From Cerrena zonata (Eukaryota; Basidiomycota; Agaricomycetes; Polyporales; Cerrenaceae), in contig JASBNA010000078.1 in the NCBI GenBank assembly GCA_038087015.1, forward strand, positions 124,001 through 188,000: 64,000 nt of DNA, read 5' to 3'. The notes beneath the pieces are model-generated. The model was not told the origin of the DNA. It saw only the letters and a program-made list of their open reading frames with translations, and made no database searches. The first letter of the stretch is position 1. The number at the start of each line of letters is the position of its first letter. This document shows, piece after piece, positions 50,156 through 62,044 of the stretch. A program made the position numbers and the translations under genes.

Positions 50156-50784
50156 CTCGAATTAAGCGATTAAACGCTCGAAAGCAAACTAGTATCTCTC
50201 TTTACCACTCTGTACACTATGCATTCCCAGAGCTACCCGAACTACCCTTATGTCGCAAGTCTCGGAGACAAATCCTCAATTTGATGTTCGGGTATCGATA
50301 TTCAAATGATCGCGTCCCGCCAAGTGTTGAACCATTTAAGGTAGTGACCCGCCCGACTTTGAATATAGACGCGCGAGAGAACAACACGAAGAACTAGTAA
50401 CTGTCTTCTTCTACTGTCCACGCTGATTCTATTCATGCCTTCACAAATTGTCTCCGACAATTATAAACTAGTATATTTATTTCTACAGGAAGACCATGCT
50501 CTCACTCCTCGTTGGCAACGCCGACTCACATTCTTCACGCATTCGCTTGTCGCTTTCGATATTGAGTACATATGTGCACGAAGGATTTTAGTGGCTTCTC
50601 TGCGAGAGTACTGAGGATAGAATCTCCGTTGTGAGTGTATCTGCGAAAATAGTACAACCTGTTAGGGGTCATTACGGTACAGTAGCGTGTGGTCCTGCGG
50701 TGAATACCGGCGTCATTATATCAGTGCATCATTAGCCGAACTGCCGGAGGCTATTGCTCCTTTCACTATTACCGTGACGCCGTC
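50156..50784. other. Intergenic spacer
   Basis: 3' UTR of the reductase and promoter of the F-box gene. I see nothing else. Confidence 0.4.
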
Positions 50785-53297
50785 ATGCCAAAGCCACTAC
50801 AAAGCAAACGACTGAAAGCTCGTGAAGGATCATCGAAAGATATCGAACATGAACCTGAACCTAAACCTGAACTCTCCTCTAGTACATCGATAACTAAACC
50901 ACAGCGTAATGTACGACGCGGTCTTCGAGGCGCACTTCAAAGTCTTCCGGAGATGCCATTAGACATTCTTATCGAGGTAGGTTCCTCGACTCCGCTTCTA
51001 TTAACATTAATGAGAAATTGATAGAATCTCATTTAACAATGCTTCACAAAATAGGTTCTTTGTCGATCACGCCCATTAGACCTCCTACACATTGCCAGAA
51101 CGACTAAAGCGTTCCGAAACCTACTGATGGCTCGTAGCTCCGCATATATATGGAAAGAATCTCGGATGAATGTGGAAGGTCTTCCGGAACCGTTCCCAGG
51201 AATGAGCGAACCTGTATTCGCTAGCTTGTGCTTTGAACCTATCTGTACTGTGAGCTCACGCCAGCGATCCAATGCGTGATTCAGACTCACCCAAAGTTTA
51301 GCTATGCTTCAAGTCTGGAATACAAAATGTGATATGGGAGTTTCGTGCCCGGTTATGCAACTCATGCAAGAGTACCAGGTCAGTTTTGCAGGCTCACCAA
51401 TGGGATAGGTCTGACAGCTTACATTATTTCAAGGACTAAAAACCCCCTTGCCCTGCTAGTTGACGTAGATACCGTAGACTTTGTACTCCCTCATATGTCC
51501 GCCCATTTATCAACAAAGCGAAGTTAGTCCCACATTATCTTCTGCTCTTCATTTACATTCTGACCTTAGGGTATTAGTATATGGGGAAACTTTAGTGCTT
51601 GATTCCGAAGTTACTGAAATCATGGGAGCATGGAAAAGACAGGTGGATGTCGAGGCGAGGACAAAATTCCTGGAGGAAGGCAAAGCAAGAGTTAAGGAAC
51701 TTGAGGCGGTAAGTCATCTACGTGGTATATGTTTGCTCTAACGAGTTAAGTTGATGCGCACCAAGCATGCTGCTCGCTGCAGGTTATGGTTTTCTCACAC
51801 AAAGACCGAACGCGCAGAGGAGATCGAAGCGATGAAAAGACGAAGATATGAAGAGTAAGCATCTTTTCTCATAAATCATCTTGACTGCGCTCACTATAAT
51901 TCTTTAGGGTTTCGAGAAGGTTAAAGGAGATGGGCTACGAGGAAGATGTCCTTTGGGTAGATAAGCAAAGGTTCCTCACTGACTCGGTGAGGTTGAAAAT
52001 GCTTCCCGCCGTACGCCAAATGCAGCCCCTCACCGAACGAGGTATGTATTTCAATTTCATTATCCAGATGGGAACAATGCTCTGACAAAGGAACATACAG
52101 GTTGGCAGAAGATTCAGCAGGAGGTTGTCTGCCATGTCATGACCAAGATCCGGCCTCGACGCCTCAAGAGCGAATACATGGAGTCATTGAGACAACGATT
52201 CGTCTTGTATCGTCAAGCTATGGCCACGTTCGCACGGCCATATCGCAATGTCTTCCCCTCTACAAGAGAATTGGCACGCCTTCCGGATTTCAAGGCTATT
52301 CTAGACCCTTCCGTCAACAAGCAAGAACCTACTATCGACATTTACCAGGCGCTCGAACCTAAAATTCCTGACATCGTTGCCAACTGGAAAGCCGAAGTTA
52401 AAGAGAAGCTAGATGAATATCTCAAGAACGCGATGGATGATCTTCCTCCTGACATTTCGCTTGACAATCTTGTCTTTGCTCAGATGTTCCGATGTCACAA
52501 CTGTCATTCGGTCTTTCAAAACTTAGATTACTTGATTGCTATCCACGAGTGCAGGCGTCGATTCCCAACAGCAGGAGGGTACTATTCACAGGACAGCATG
52601 TATGACTCGACGCTAGATATCCTTGGCATGTGTGTGTGGAAACCGTCAAGATTTTCCACTTCTTCGCCATCAGCCCTCAGGGTCCTCGAAGCTTGTGGTA
52701 AAGATCGACTAGCGACAGTTCAAGAGTTAGATCAACTTAACCCCAGACTCACTTGCAAGAAGATAGATTGTCAGTCTCTTGGAACGGAGACCATCTACAA
52801 TTGGAGAGATGCCGTAAGTTCCTCGATTTTCGAATTCTACGTGCCATTTACGATTTAAAAATAGGTGGCTCATGTGATGCGACGTGCAGGTTATGGGGGG
52901 CCTTCCTGTGAGCTAGAGGTAATATCCAGCGAGAAAGTTCTCAAGCTAGGCCCCCTCGATCAAGCAGTCGAACGAGAGAATGAGAACACGGTGACATTGC
53001 AGCGCGTCTGGTATTGCTCTCACTGTGAAGAACATAACAAGCCAAAGGATGACATAGTATCTCATCTGAAGGATATGTAAGCACGCCACTTTATTCCGGC
53101 ATAATTATAGCTAAATGTTCCTCCCTATCTGTAGACATGGTATCGACATGCCAAGTGACGCGGACCTATTCCCGGATCCTGACAGAACGGTTTTAAATAG
53201 TATCGTATATGTGGTCCAAGATAGTTACAAGGAGAGAGTGGAACTGCTCACCAGTCCTGTTTTGAAGGCCCTGGAGACTGGACGAGCCTGTGTTTAA
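50785..53297 (+). CDS. F-box protein with C-terminal zinc-finger-like motifs
   Basis: Multi-exon gene, start MPKPLQSKRLKAREG at 50785 and stop at 53297. After a charged, EPEPKPEL-type leader comes an F-box: LQSLPEMPLDILIE, an intron, then VLCRSRPLDLLHIARTTKAF and LLMARSSAYIWKESR. This arrangement is very common in Agaricomycetes. F-box proteins link substrates to SCF ubiquitin ligases through Skp1. Further on are a Cys pair (LCNSCKSTR), a long helix region around 51.6-52.2 kb and two zinc-finger-like elements: FRCHNCHSVFQNLDYLIAIH near 52.5 kb and YCSHCEEHNKPKDDIVSHL followed by an intron and HGIDMP near 53.0-53.15 kb. The substrate is unknown. Such genes form large, fast-evolving families in mushrooms. 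Confidence 0.82.
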
Positions 53298-54242
53298 TGA
53301 GCACTTGTGATTGTTTTTTATTATTTGAAAGAGGGTTGTTACCTCGTTCGTTTCAGTATCACTGGAAACCTATTGTGTCACATTATATTATTTACGGTTG
53401 TCAACGAGTGCCTGTGAATTCCACTCAGACTTTGACATACATACGGAAGAGAGATTTGACACCGACTCACCGCGCAAAAGTCAGGATTAACGATTGCAAA
53501 TTCTTACTAGGCAGGCGGCGGGTAGAACGGGTGCAAACACCCTTCCTTTTATTTCGGGGGAAAACAAACTACCTTACAAGCAATTGAAAAGATAGGTATA
53601 GTACCCGTATAGATTGGTCTGTCACAAATGCACTCCTCGGCTTGTCGGTATGGGGATTACTCGTTGATAGTGGGTAGAAGCCTGATCTCGGGAAGAGCGG
53701 GGTTGTCGAGGTCGATGTCGGTGTCAACCTGAAGCAATAGATAAACATGATACGCCTCTCGTTCGGATTGCGTATGGTTTCATAGTATTTGAAGTGCACG
53801 TCATGTCAAAAGCGTGTTTATCGAGAGCCGTCACAACATTCCACTGGCCCGAGCAAGATATCCCCGGTACCAATATGTAGCTGTCCTATTCGTGCAATTT
53901 CGTCGTCGCATTGAAGGTCATAGAGGACAAGCTTGACTGAGTCTGTTCGGCGTTCAGGTTCTCCTTCATTCATAGAACGGAGCCACTGATCTTAAGGGTG
54001 TCTACCGTACTTAGTATAGTTAGTATCAGTAACATGTGGATCCGGTATAGACATACTATATTTACAGATGGACATCAAAAGTTTCACACTAAGGCAGCGT
54101 GTTTCCACCCCGACCCGCGTGTTGGGGGCTTGAAAAAATTCAACAGAAGGAGGATCACATCCTGTCGCAAGCATAAGAAACAGGAGTTGGTTTGTATGCC
54201 ACCTTCGAGTAATGGGTGAAATCGACAAAGGGAAAAAATGAT

Positions 54243-54868
54243 TGCACCCGACCTTAGCAATACCCTTCGGTGTGACCGTCAGAAAGTAACAACAAGGGTG
54301 CAGAAGGGTGCAGAAAGGCCTCGCTACAATTCAAGTGCGTGAAAGATATTCTAGAGCACCTAGGTCGGGTCAGTTCCAACTTGGTTATTTACCCAGATAA
54401 GTTAGCTACTGCACCCGAACACATTATTGTGATTTGTTTGAGGGAATTGCACCCGTTCCAACGACCGCTTGTCGTGACGACATCGAAGACGCCCAGCGGC
54501 GATTCTTCAACCAAGGGACTATGTCAAACAATCTTCCAATCTGACAACCTAAGTTCTACTCTCGGCGGAGGTACGCTGGTTCCATCGGGAGAAGCAACCG
54601 CCGTAGGCTGTGAATTTGTTAAGTAGAGAGTAAGTTTGCGTATCTCATAATGAAGTGGGTACGGGGTTATAGGGATGTACCACTAGTATAATGAAGTATT
54701 ATCAAGATGAACCTATAGTGAACTTGACAAGTCACAGGTGACCGGTATTGGGTAGAGCCTTCAGAGCTTTCGCAACGACTCACCACAACATTGGCCTGAC
54801 GGCGAAGTCTGAAAGAAATACCAGCACGGCGACACCCTTTTTGGTTCCTTTGCAACCCAATTGCACCC
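54243..54868. repeat. Cluster of six TGCACCC words
   Basis: TGCACCC occurs at 54243, 54410, 54448 and 54862, and its reverse complement GGGTGCA at 54296 and 54306. The four forward copies are all followed by G. The two reverse copies are a direct repeat of GGGTGCAGAA. About 0.1 copy would be expected in this span by chance. Confidence 0.6.
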
Positions 54869-55653
54869 GTGTGCATGGTCAATACCATGAGGACATGTAT
54901 GGAATTGAATTAAAGAAGTGTAATAAGGCACAACCTAGAATACTTGTTAGTACGTGACGGTAGAGGGAAAGGAGGTCCGGTAGACGCTTGCACTGCCTGA
55001 TCCTCTCGTCAAGCAAGGAGTTTCCGAAATGGCGGTTTGTACCGTCCCACTTGGGCACTCCGAGTACTCAGATTGTGTACGTATCTGTACGTACGGGATT
55101 AGCAAACGGTGATGTTCTGATGGCTCCTTTTTGAAAAGTTGGTGAGAATACTCGTTGAGTTTGCATCATGGCGGATAAGTGGATGCTCTCTTCAACGACC
55201 TGTGCTGATGCATACCCCATGCGGTCGTTTCCAGGGAAATGGACATGTTCCACCTCTGCGGTCACTAACTAATAGCACCCTCACTTGTCAAAACTGCTGA
55301 AAGCTGTCCTTCACCGGTCTATCCGGTCTGTACACGACAGATAAAACGTATACGAGCCATCTTACAATTGGATCATCAATCCAAAGTTAAGAAGCACCAC
55401 TTCTAACAGTGGCACAGTACGCAGGGCACAAACAAAGAACGGACTTTCCCAGGACGGCAACAAATGCAATACCCAGAGAATCAGATACCCTCAGTTATCA
55501 TCTAGCGTCTCATTTCCGTTTCCAAAGGCGATTTCGAAACATCAATTCTGTTTTAGGAATACGACAGTTGCTAGCTTCTTGAACTGAAACTAGAGGTCAC
55601 GCTCGCATCTTGCTAATTCGTCCTGTTCCGCCGCGTAGTAGCCGAATTGTACA

Positions 55654-55660
55654 TATAAAA
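55654..55660 (+). promoter_or_regulatory. TATA box of the HsbA-like gene
   Basis: TATAAAA lies 133 bases upstream of the ATG at 55793, followed by a CT-rich leader. The position and match are typical of a strongly expressed secreted-protein gene. Confidence 0.6.
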
Positions 55661-55792
55661 GACCTACATGATCGACCCATTATCCTCATCCTCATCCCGG
55701 ACTTACCTTCAGCTGAGCTGCTTTGACCTGGTGTCTTTGACCTCCTCGAGTAGACCTCGCTTTCGTTCTTCACTCTAACTCAAGTTTTCATC

Positions 55793-56415
55793 ATGTTGTC
55801 TCGCATCATCTTCGTTCTTTTCGTTGCTTTGAGCGCTGTCTTCGTTCAAGCCGGTATGTCTATTTTCTCCACTATTCCTATATAAACTTTCTAACAACTG
55901 GCCACCGTATATAGCTCCTCTCGCCACACGTCAGATTGGTAACTTGCAGTGCAACCTTGACCGTATCAAGATCGTCAGCGACCTCGCCCAGGCAAAGAAG
56001 ACCACCCAAACACTCACTACTCAATTGGGATCGTAAGTCTAACCGGTTGTACCTTTCAAGATATCTACTAACGAGAATGCCCTAGTGACCCCGCCGGCTC
56101 GCAGGGCATCAGCGCTGTTAGCGACGGTCTTAGCAATGCACAGGCTGGTATCGCTACCATTGCCAAATCCCTTTTCACTGGCCAAGCAGCTCCTGCTGAC
56201 GCTCGTCAGCAAGTTGCCGACGGTTTGACTGCGGCTGGAACGGCTTTAGCTAGCATCAACTCGTATGTCCATCTTAATTCAATTTCTCCAGTATTGATCG
56301 CTGAGGTGGATTGTTTAGCACCGACCCCACTGTCACTTCGAACCTCGACAAGCTTCAAACCCAGTTGACTTCAGCTGGCACAGCTGGTGAAGGTGTTGTT
56401 TCCAACTGCAAGTAA
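55793..56415 (+). CDS. Secreted hydrophobic-surface-binding protein A-like (HsbA)
   Basis: Four exons, 55793..55853, 55915..56032, 56086..56262 and 56319..56415, join in phase to 150 residues. A signal peptide (MLSRIIFVLFVALSAVFVQA) is followed by a mature protein rich in Ala, Ser, Thr and Gly with few aromatic residues. HsbA proteins bind hydrophobic surfaces outside the hypha and can recruit lytic esterases. The pattern of amphipathic helices fits: NLDRIKIVSDLAQAKKTTQ, GISAVSDGLSNAQAGIATIA, QQVADGLTAAGTALASI and LDKLQTQLTSAG. Two Cys (in LQCNLD and at the end SNCK) could pair. A good TATA box lies upstream. The family assignment rests on length, signal peptide and helix pattern, so it is probable rather than certain. 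Confidence 0.75.
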
Positions 56416-56781
56416 TCATGTCGAACATGATGTCATCACTCATTTGGGACTTTTTTCGGACATGATACGCTTTGTGTACTACGCGGACTTGAGTTTTTAG
56501 CATGTACTTTTGTTAACCCTTGCATGCAGTGGAGGATTGAACCTAGGACAGGTCGATCCACAATATATTGCTCTTGATGGTATTCTCTTTGTGCATGAAT
56601 CCTAAGTGCAGACTCATAGTCGGATGTATTCCGGAAACGATCAGTATAGCGTACATCTATACAAGCTAAGGTAATACGTTATGCACGAAATATTATGAAG
56701 TATTCTACAACAAAGGACATATACTAAGGTATACTAAGGCGACGCACGTTCGAGATATGCCTAGCAGGCTGATACAGACTG
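56416..56781. other. Spacer between convergent HsbA-like and GH71 genes
   Basis: 3' UTR sequence of both genes. A short direct repeat, ACTAAGGTATACTAAGG, occurs near 56722..56738. Nothing else is seen. Confidence 0.4.
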
Positions 56782-58571
56782 TTAAGCCGGTGATGCAGCC
56801 ACGAAGGTGTTAAAATTATATGAAGGTGGGTTCGTTTTGAAATCGAAGCCGGAGGGAGCAAAGTTCAAGGCTGTGAAGCCAGTACGTGTAATTTGTGAGG
56901 TCACACTACAGCTCCCGGTAAGGGGAAGTTTGAGCTTGGATAAGCCACCACCGACAGAGAACGTCTGCAAGCTAGGACCGCAGGAAAGCGTAACCTGGGC
57001 AGGCGATGTGAGCAGTACGATGGCCCACAGATAGTCTTCAGTCTATGAGGTCATGTGAGATTATTGAGATTACAGAAAATAAGGCCAAGAGTATTGATGT
57101 AATACATACCCATTGCCAATTATCTGGTTTGCCGACACCATCCGGTGCATCTGCACCCGCGGGGTACAAACGACCCCAAAGGAAGATACGGTCTTTACCG
57201 ATAGCAGGATACGAGCCGGTCTTGTAGGCGGAGATGTAATATTGCATAAGGTCGAGCCAAGCTATCGGATATAAAAATAGAAGAAGTAGAAATAGTCGTT
57301 AAGCAACCTGTACTTGTGGATAAGAGCAAATGTATTTGTATCAAACCTTGATGATCATATCCGTCTACCCAGCCTTGGGACCCTGGTTGGGTACCGTCGA
57401 CAGGGCCGATGTAATGAGACTCGGAATAGTCGTTCCAGGAGATGATCTGGGCGAAGGGAGTAGAGTCGCGGTGTTGTACGAGGAGTTCCCAACGTTCGGC
57501 CCAGAGCCAGTCGTCTCCACGGTAGATGAAGTTTTTACCAGGGTAGTGCTGCAATAATTGTCTGTGAGTACAACGAGAACCTCGATTCGGATAAGGGCTT
57601 ACTACAAAGAACCACGGCGAGACACCAGCCATGTAGCTTCGACCACCGAGGCCGTTGATGTAAGCTTGATCTTGGTCGAAGGTGATATCAGAGTTACCTC
57701 TAGGCCAGGCTGAATTCCACTAAAAGTTACCCCACAGTAAGTCACCGTCGACACCTGATATTTGATTACTCACGCTGAAGATACCATCCAATACGCTATA
57801 ACCACCCGTAGCACCAGGATCAATAAAGAACGCAGGTACGAAATATGTCGGAGGCGAGTTATTCTTGACAGCATTCAACCATCCTTGGTTCACATCTCCC
57901 GTACCGAAGGTACATGACTCTCCAGCGAACGTTGTTACGTACATCTTGCCATCTATTTGTAGCTGGGCAGGATGTCCACTATAATCATGAACGTATCCTC
58001 GAATGACGTTGACGTCTCCAGCACCTTGACATCCGAAGGAGGTCATATCAAACGATAAAAATACTTTGAAACCGACGTTTTGCGCGGCATTGTAGGCGTT
58101 GGAGATTTGTCCGGGCTGCCAGGAGTCTGAGCCGAGGTTGAGAGCAAAGGCATCGATGCCTTTGGATTTGGCAAGTGACATATCTGCCGTCGAATGAGAT
58201 ATTTTTAGTATGCAATGATAAATTCCAAAGGTCAGGTGTTTACCTCTTTCCCAATCACCGACACCGTAGGAGTAAGAGAAGCCAACCATAAAATGAGCGA
58301 ACACCAATTTTTCACCAGATACGGCAGGAGCATTGGTCGCACGGCGGGTCATCCGGTGGTGAATGAGCGCGGGAGGTCCATTATGTGCGCCGGGTACTGA
58401 GAGCTGAGGAGTATGAGAAGAGTGGTTATGAGCAGGAAGATGTGCCGCAGTAAAAACGGGACGCGATTCGACAAGGGGTAGCGGTAAGGCCACAGCCAAT
58501 ACCGAAGTTGCAAAGAAAGTAAGGTTCAAAAGAACAGCAGCCCAACCAAATCGGGCTGTAGACGAAAGCAT
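56782..58571 (-). CDS. Secreted glycoside hydrolase family 71 (alpha-1,3-glucanase/mutanase)
   Basis: Six exons, 58571..58244, 58183..57774, 57719..57603, 57548..57347, 57261..57110 and 57042..56782, join in phase to about 490 residues. GH71 enzymes hydrolyse alpha-1,3-glucan, a component of fungal walls. A signal peptide (GWAAVLLNLTFFATSVLA) is followed by a linker rich in His and Pro. The catalytic domain begins KLVFAHFMVGFSYSYGVGDW and shows GIDAFALNLG, FKVFLSFDMTSFGCQG, YVTTFAGESCTFG, SPWFFVHYPGKN, WLWAERWELL and ISWNDYSESHYIG, all typical of the family. The C-terminus (DYLWAIVLLTSPAQVTLSCG and a beta-rich end) forms the usual accessory part. It is probably active outside the cell in wall remodelling or in attacking other fungi. 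Confidence 0.92.
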
Positions 58572-59879
58572 ATTTGCACGTCAAAAGAATGGATGTGTCC
58601 ACACCGAGAAGAAGAAATAAAGAATGACTGAAGTGAGAGGAGGCAAAGAATCCACAGACGGTTGCCAACGAGTTGAACACCATGGCATGCTCATCTTTAA
58701 CAAAGTCGCAAGCCGCTCGTGATGGAGTAGCGTGTGCTTGAGCGCATCCATTCTTCGAGATCAACAGTTGTTTCAGACAGGTTTATTTGACGCGTCATGA
58801 TAAGGGTTGTGCGCCCTAGTCCATCTCGCCCAGGGTGTGCTAAGCAAAGACATCAGGATAAATGCGAAATGCTGCCTTCCGCAATTGGAAACATTCGAGA
58901 GCGACCTTCGTGGAATACCCTGTGAGACCAGATCGACTGCATACCAAACAAGAGAAATGCAGAGTTATCGAGGTTTGGGTTGGAGCTGTTTGGGAGGGAA
59001 GCTGAGATAGTCGATGGTGAGTTCACACGACGAGATTGGTGGTGTCGTCACCGCTCACTAACGTCAAGATTGACATTCCGGCATGGGCGCATTAGGAGAT
59101 CCCCAACTGGAATAAGGGGATAAATTTATGTTACCCGTATTAAGTCGCTGGATGAAGACCGGACCGGGACTGAGAGGGGTCTACGACATTGAGCATTCCA
59201 ACTCCTGCGAGTGACTGTACCTCCTGATAGTAGCTGTGAGTCCATAACGCTGCTATACCCAGCTACGTTTCGCGTAAGAATTAGCTATGTTTGAGCCTGA
59301 GAGGATACAGAAGTTAGTGAGTATGTTCTCAGGTTACGATCACGACTTGGGCATTGACATGATCGTGACATGACAGTATGAAGATTAATTGAGTTGGGGC
59401 GACACTAGCAACAGATTAGAGAGTGGGAAGAGTAGGATTCCGGTGAGATAGGGGATATCTGGTTCCTTAGGATAAGCTAGCTAGTAGCGCGTTGCTAAAG
59501 GTTGCTAAGTAGTCGGTACCTCCGTCGATCTACGATGCACTTGAAACGCGCTCATGTTCTAAGGACGGCATGTTAGTCTGCACAAGGTTAATTCCAGTAT
59601 GTACTCCAAGAGCTACCCCGAGTACATACAGTTCAATAAAGACAGAGCGTTGAGAATGGATCACCGCTATACACAAGTCCATGACGAATTTGTGCTGAAC
59701 TCGAAGGCTGCCATTTCGAGCGTGGAGAGTGGAAGCAAGCGTTTAAGCGCTTGTATTATGTCAGACACAGGTTTCGAGCGGAGATTGAAAAAGTAAACTT
59801 TGTTTGGTAGGTTCTGTACAGGACCTCGCAAGCCCTTCACCAACACCGTCGACAACAGCTCCGGCAACCTCAAGACAAT
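58572..59879. other. Intergenic region of 1.3 kb (promoters of GH71 and RPS30)
   Basis: The flanking genes diverge. I see no gene or RNA. The stretch just before 59880 could contain a non-coding 5' exon and intron of the ribosomal protein gene, but I cannot place it. Confidence 0.35.
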
Positions 59880-60446
59880 ATGGGAAAAGGTCTTTGCTCC
59901 TTGTCGCCGTTGCGCTCGATGTCTTCTTACTTACCCACGATGTTCGTCTAGTTCACGGATCTCTCGCCCGTGCCGGCAAAGTCAAGTCTCAGACCCCCAA
60001 GGTCGACAAGCAGGAGAAGAAGAAGGTCCCCAAGGGCCGTGCTAAGAAGCGCATTCTCTACAACCGCAGGTATGTCCCCGAACCTATGACCTTTTTTTTT
60101 GAAAATATGTTACTGATCGACACCCTTTCTAGATTCGTGAATGTCACCACTCTCCCTGGTGGCAAACGCAGAATGTGAGTATTTCATTTTCCCCCAGAAG
60201 ACCTCGGCTTGCGGCGTTGCTCTTTCCCTCTCTCCGTGGATCGATCAACGTGCATGCAACCAATGCTACCAGCAAACCCTTCGTGATGATACCATATACT
60301 TGCATAGTTCACACTGAATCAATTGTGTTGATAAACAAACATCTTGTCTTTCGCTCCTATCTGACTCTTGCTCTCTTCCCAACACCCTCTTTATTACTCT
60401 TTACTGACAAACTCCCTCCTCCAGGAATGCCAACCCCGAGAAGTAA
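59880..60446 (+). CDS. RPS30: 40S ribosomal protein S30 (eS30)
   Basis: Four exons, 59880..59889, 59952..60069, 60133..60174 and 60425..60446, join to 63 residues, the normal length. The first coding exon is only 10 nt (ATG GGA AAA G). S30 is a small basic protein of the ribosomal small subunit. The reading is [20 protein letters not shown], then [34 protein letters not shown] and NANPEK. Unlike the animal FAU gene there is no ubiquitin-like leader, as usual in fungi. The last intron (60175..60424, 250 nt) is four times longer than typical here and carries a snoRNA (separate entry). The mini first exon hides the gene from simple ORF searches. Confidence 0.96.
60271..60372 (+). ncRNA. snR60: Box C/D snoRNA, snR60-like (dual 25S rRNA guide)
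   Basis: It lies in the last intron of RPS30, on the same strand. Box C is GTGATGA at 60283..60289, D' is CTGA at 60314..60317, a degenerate C' (TGTTGAT) is at 60326..60332 and box D is CTGA at 60361..60364. AGCAA (60271..60275) and TTGCT (60368..60372) can pair as a terminal stem. The 15 bases before D (60346..60360) are complementary, with one G-U, to 25S rRNA ATAGGGGCGAAAGAC. The D+5 rule marks the second G of the GGGG, equivalent to yeast G908. The 11 bases before D' (60302..60312) are exactly complementary to 25S GTGAACTATGC, marking the AA pair at yeast A817. Yeast snR60 guides both these sites. The rRNA sequence and yeast numbering are from memory. Confidence 0.85.
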
Positions 60447-60847
60447 AATGCTACCCTACCGGGAAGTACTCATCGGCGCATAGGCGTCGTCTACATAGCG
60501 GCCTCACTAGCCGCTTCCGGCTCCGAGTGAAGGAGTCAGGTCGATTGGAGGAGTCCCATTCACCCATTGCATTCGCGCTCACGCTCTGCTATCCCATGTT
60601 TTCTCTACGCTCGCATATGCCCCACGTATACATCTATGACTCAGGGCCTCTCAAATATCTGTTGTGATCCAGGATTGTATTCATATTTCTCAAGGATAAG
60701 TTTGTTGTATCCGTTTGGATTGCTGTGTGAAGCCCTGGAGACCCTGGACAACCTGCCATCTTACGATATTCACACAAGTTTCCATGAACCAATCAATTGG
60801 CGGGTATCACTAAAAGACTACGGCGGATCTGAGAACTGCGTCACTGT
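60447..60847. other. Spacer between convergent RPS30 and EMC2
   Basis: 3' UTR sequence of both genes. Only short ORFs without domain, and no RNA gene recognised. Confidence 0.4.
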
Positions 60848-62044
60848 CTACTGAATGATCTGCGCCATGGCGTTAATGAAGGCCTTGTCAGCTGTCGGAG
60901 GGGATTCCCGAGTTGTGTTCAGATACGCTGTTCTCAGACGTTCTGTTGTCAGTTCGTCAAGAGCGGAGATGGTCGAAGTTGACGGCGGTGGTGTTTGCGA
61001 AGCAGACGAGTGAACAAGTTTAGGTTCTGTAAGTAACTTGTATGTGCACTGCAAAAAAATGATGAGCACATAGGTATTGTCAAAAATTGCTTTGAGAGAA
61101 CATACCAATTTCACGCCAAACCAAGCACGTAGGGTAATTCCTGTCGGTATTGTGTCGCTTGGTGGTACATCCTCATCATCGTCATCTGTCATGTCCACAA
61201 CTTGTAGGAACATCTTCAATGACAGAGGAAGGTCGCTCGCCAGGTATGCTGCCTCAGCGAATTGGAGGAAGTGGAAGGGATTTTGGGGAGCGAGGAGTAA
61301 CGCGTGTGAGAGGGATTGTAGAGCATATGTATACCTGTATAGATTGTTTGGGATAATATATCATGCATGACAAGTGAACAAGACTTACTGATGGCAAGAG
61401 GTATACATATCGGCAAGCTCGAGCCAACCTTCCACCTCGGTGTAGAAAGTATCCAGCATTGATGAAAGCTCCGTGATGGCTTGGTCAATCTTTCCCATAC
61501 GTCTTAGCACGGATGCCTTTCGTCTCCAAATAGCCTGATAGAATATAATATTGAGCATCATATCATTTAATGGGTGTTGGGTACAACATACCGCATTACT
61601 AGAATCCGTTTCGAGCAGATCATTGTAGTACGCCAAGGCGGTTTCAAGAGTCTCTGAGTACTCCATACGAATTCCAGTGAGTACATCTACCCTAGGGGAT
61701 GTTTGGAACTTGTCTGAAATTAACTGCAGACATTTCTGAAAGTTCGGGGAAGGTAAGTTTATGTTAGTACAAAGATGTTCAGAGAACGTACGTCCGCGAG
61801 TTCCACGTCCCCTTGGTCCAAAGCAGCCAGCACGAGTTTTATTATCGAGTCCCAGCCTAGTAGACGACAAGTCCAAGGTTAATTACATCCTTCCGGTGGC
61901 CATTTGCTTGCATGACGCACCATCGTCTCCTTGGGCAAGATATGACTTCAATAGAAAGTCACCCTGGTTCACAAGTTCTTGAGACTTGTCATTTTTACGA
62001 GGGATATATGCACCGAGCTTTTGTAATGAGGCTGAAAGTTCCAT
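60848..62044 (-). CDS. EMC2: ER membrane protein complex subunit 2 (TPR protein)
   Basis: Multi-exon gene, start MELSASLQKLGAYIPRKN at 62044 and stop at 60848. EMC2 is the cytosolic TPR subunit of the EMC, which inserts tail-anchored and multi-pass proteins into the ER membrane. Visible in order are WDSIIKLVLAALDQGDVELA, KCLQLISDKFQTSPRVDVLT, the TPR units (ALAYYNDLLETDSSNA; IWRRKASVLRRMGKIDQAI; WLELADMYTSCHQYTYAL) and the signature ALLLAPQNPFHFLQFAEAAY. An acidic insert (DDDDEDVPPSD) lies in the second half, and the protein ends AFINAMAQIIQ. Intron phases checked at the first junctions are consistent. The gene is head-to-head with FOL1, 181 bases apart. Confidence 0.88.

Larger units (their letters stand above)
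53298..55792. other. Gene-free region of about 2.5 kb
   Basis: No gene can be supported. ORFs are all under 100 codons, without domains. A cluster of TGCACCC words lies at 54243..54868 (separate entry), and a TATA box for the next gene lies near the right end. Confidence 0.4.

Noticed and set aside
54339..54626. 95-codon ORF in the TGCACCC region
   Set aside because: No domain, no neighbouring exon and no conserved-looking composition.
56528..56560. GGTTCAATCC on the minus strand, tRNA B-box-like
   Set aside because: The T stem does not pair beyond two positions and no cloverleaf is possible. It lies in the 3' UTR of the HsbA-like gene.
60175..60667. Overlapping ORFs in the RPS30 last intron and 3' region
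   Set aside because: They overlap the intron, the snoRNA and the 3' UTR and have no domain.
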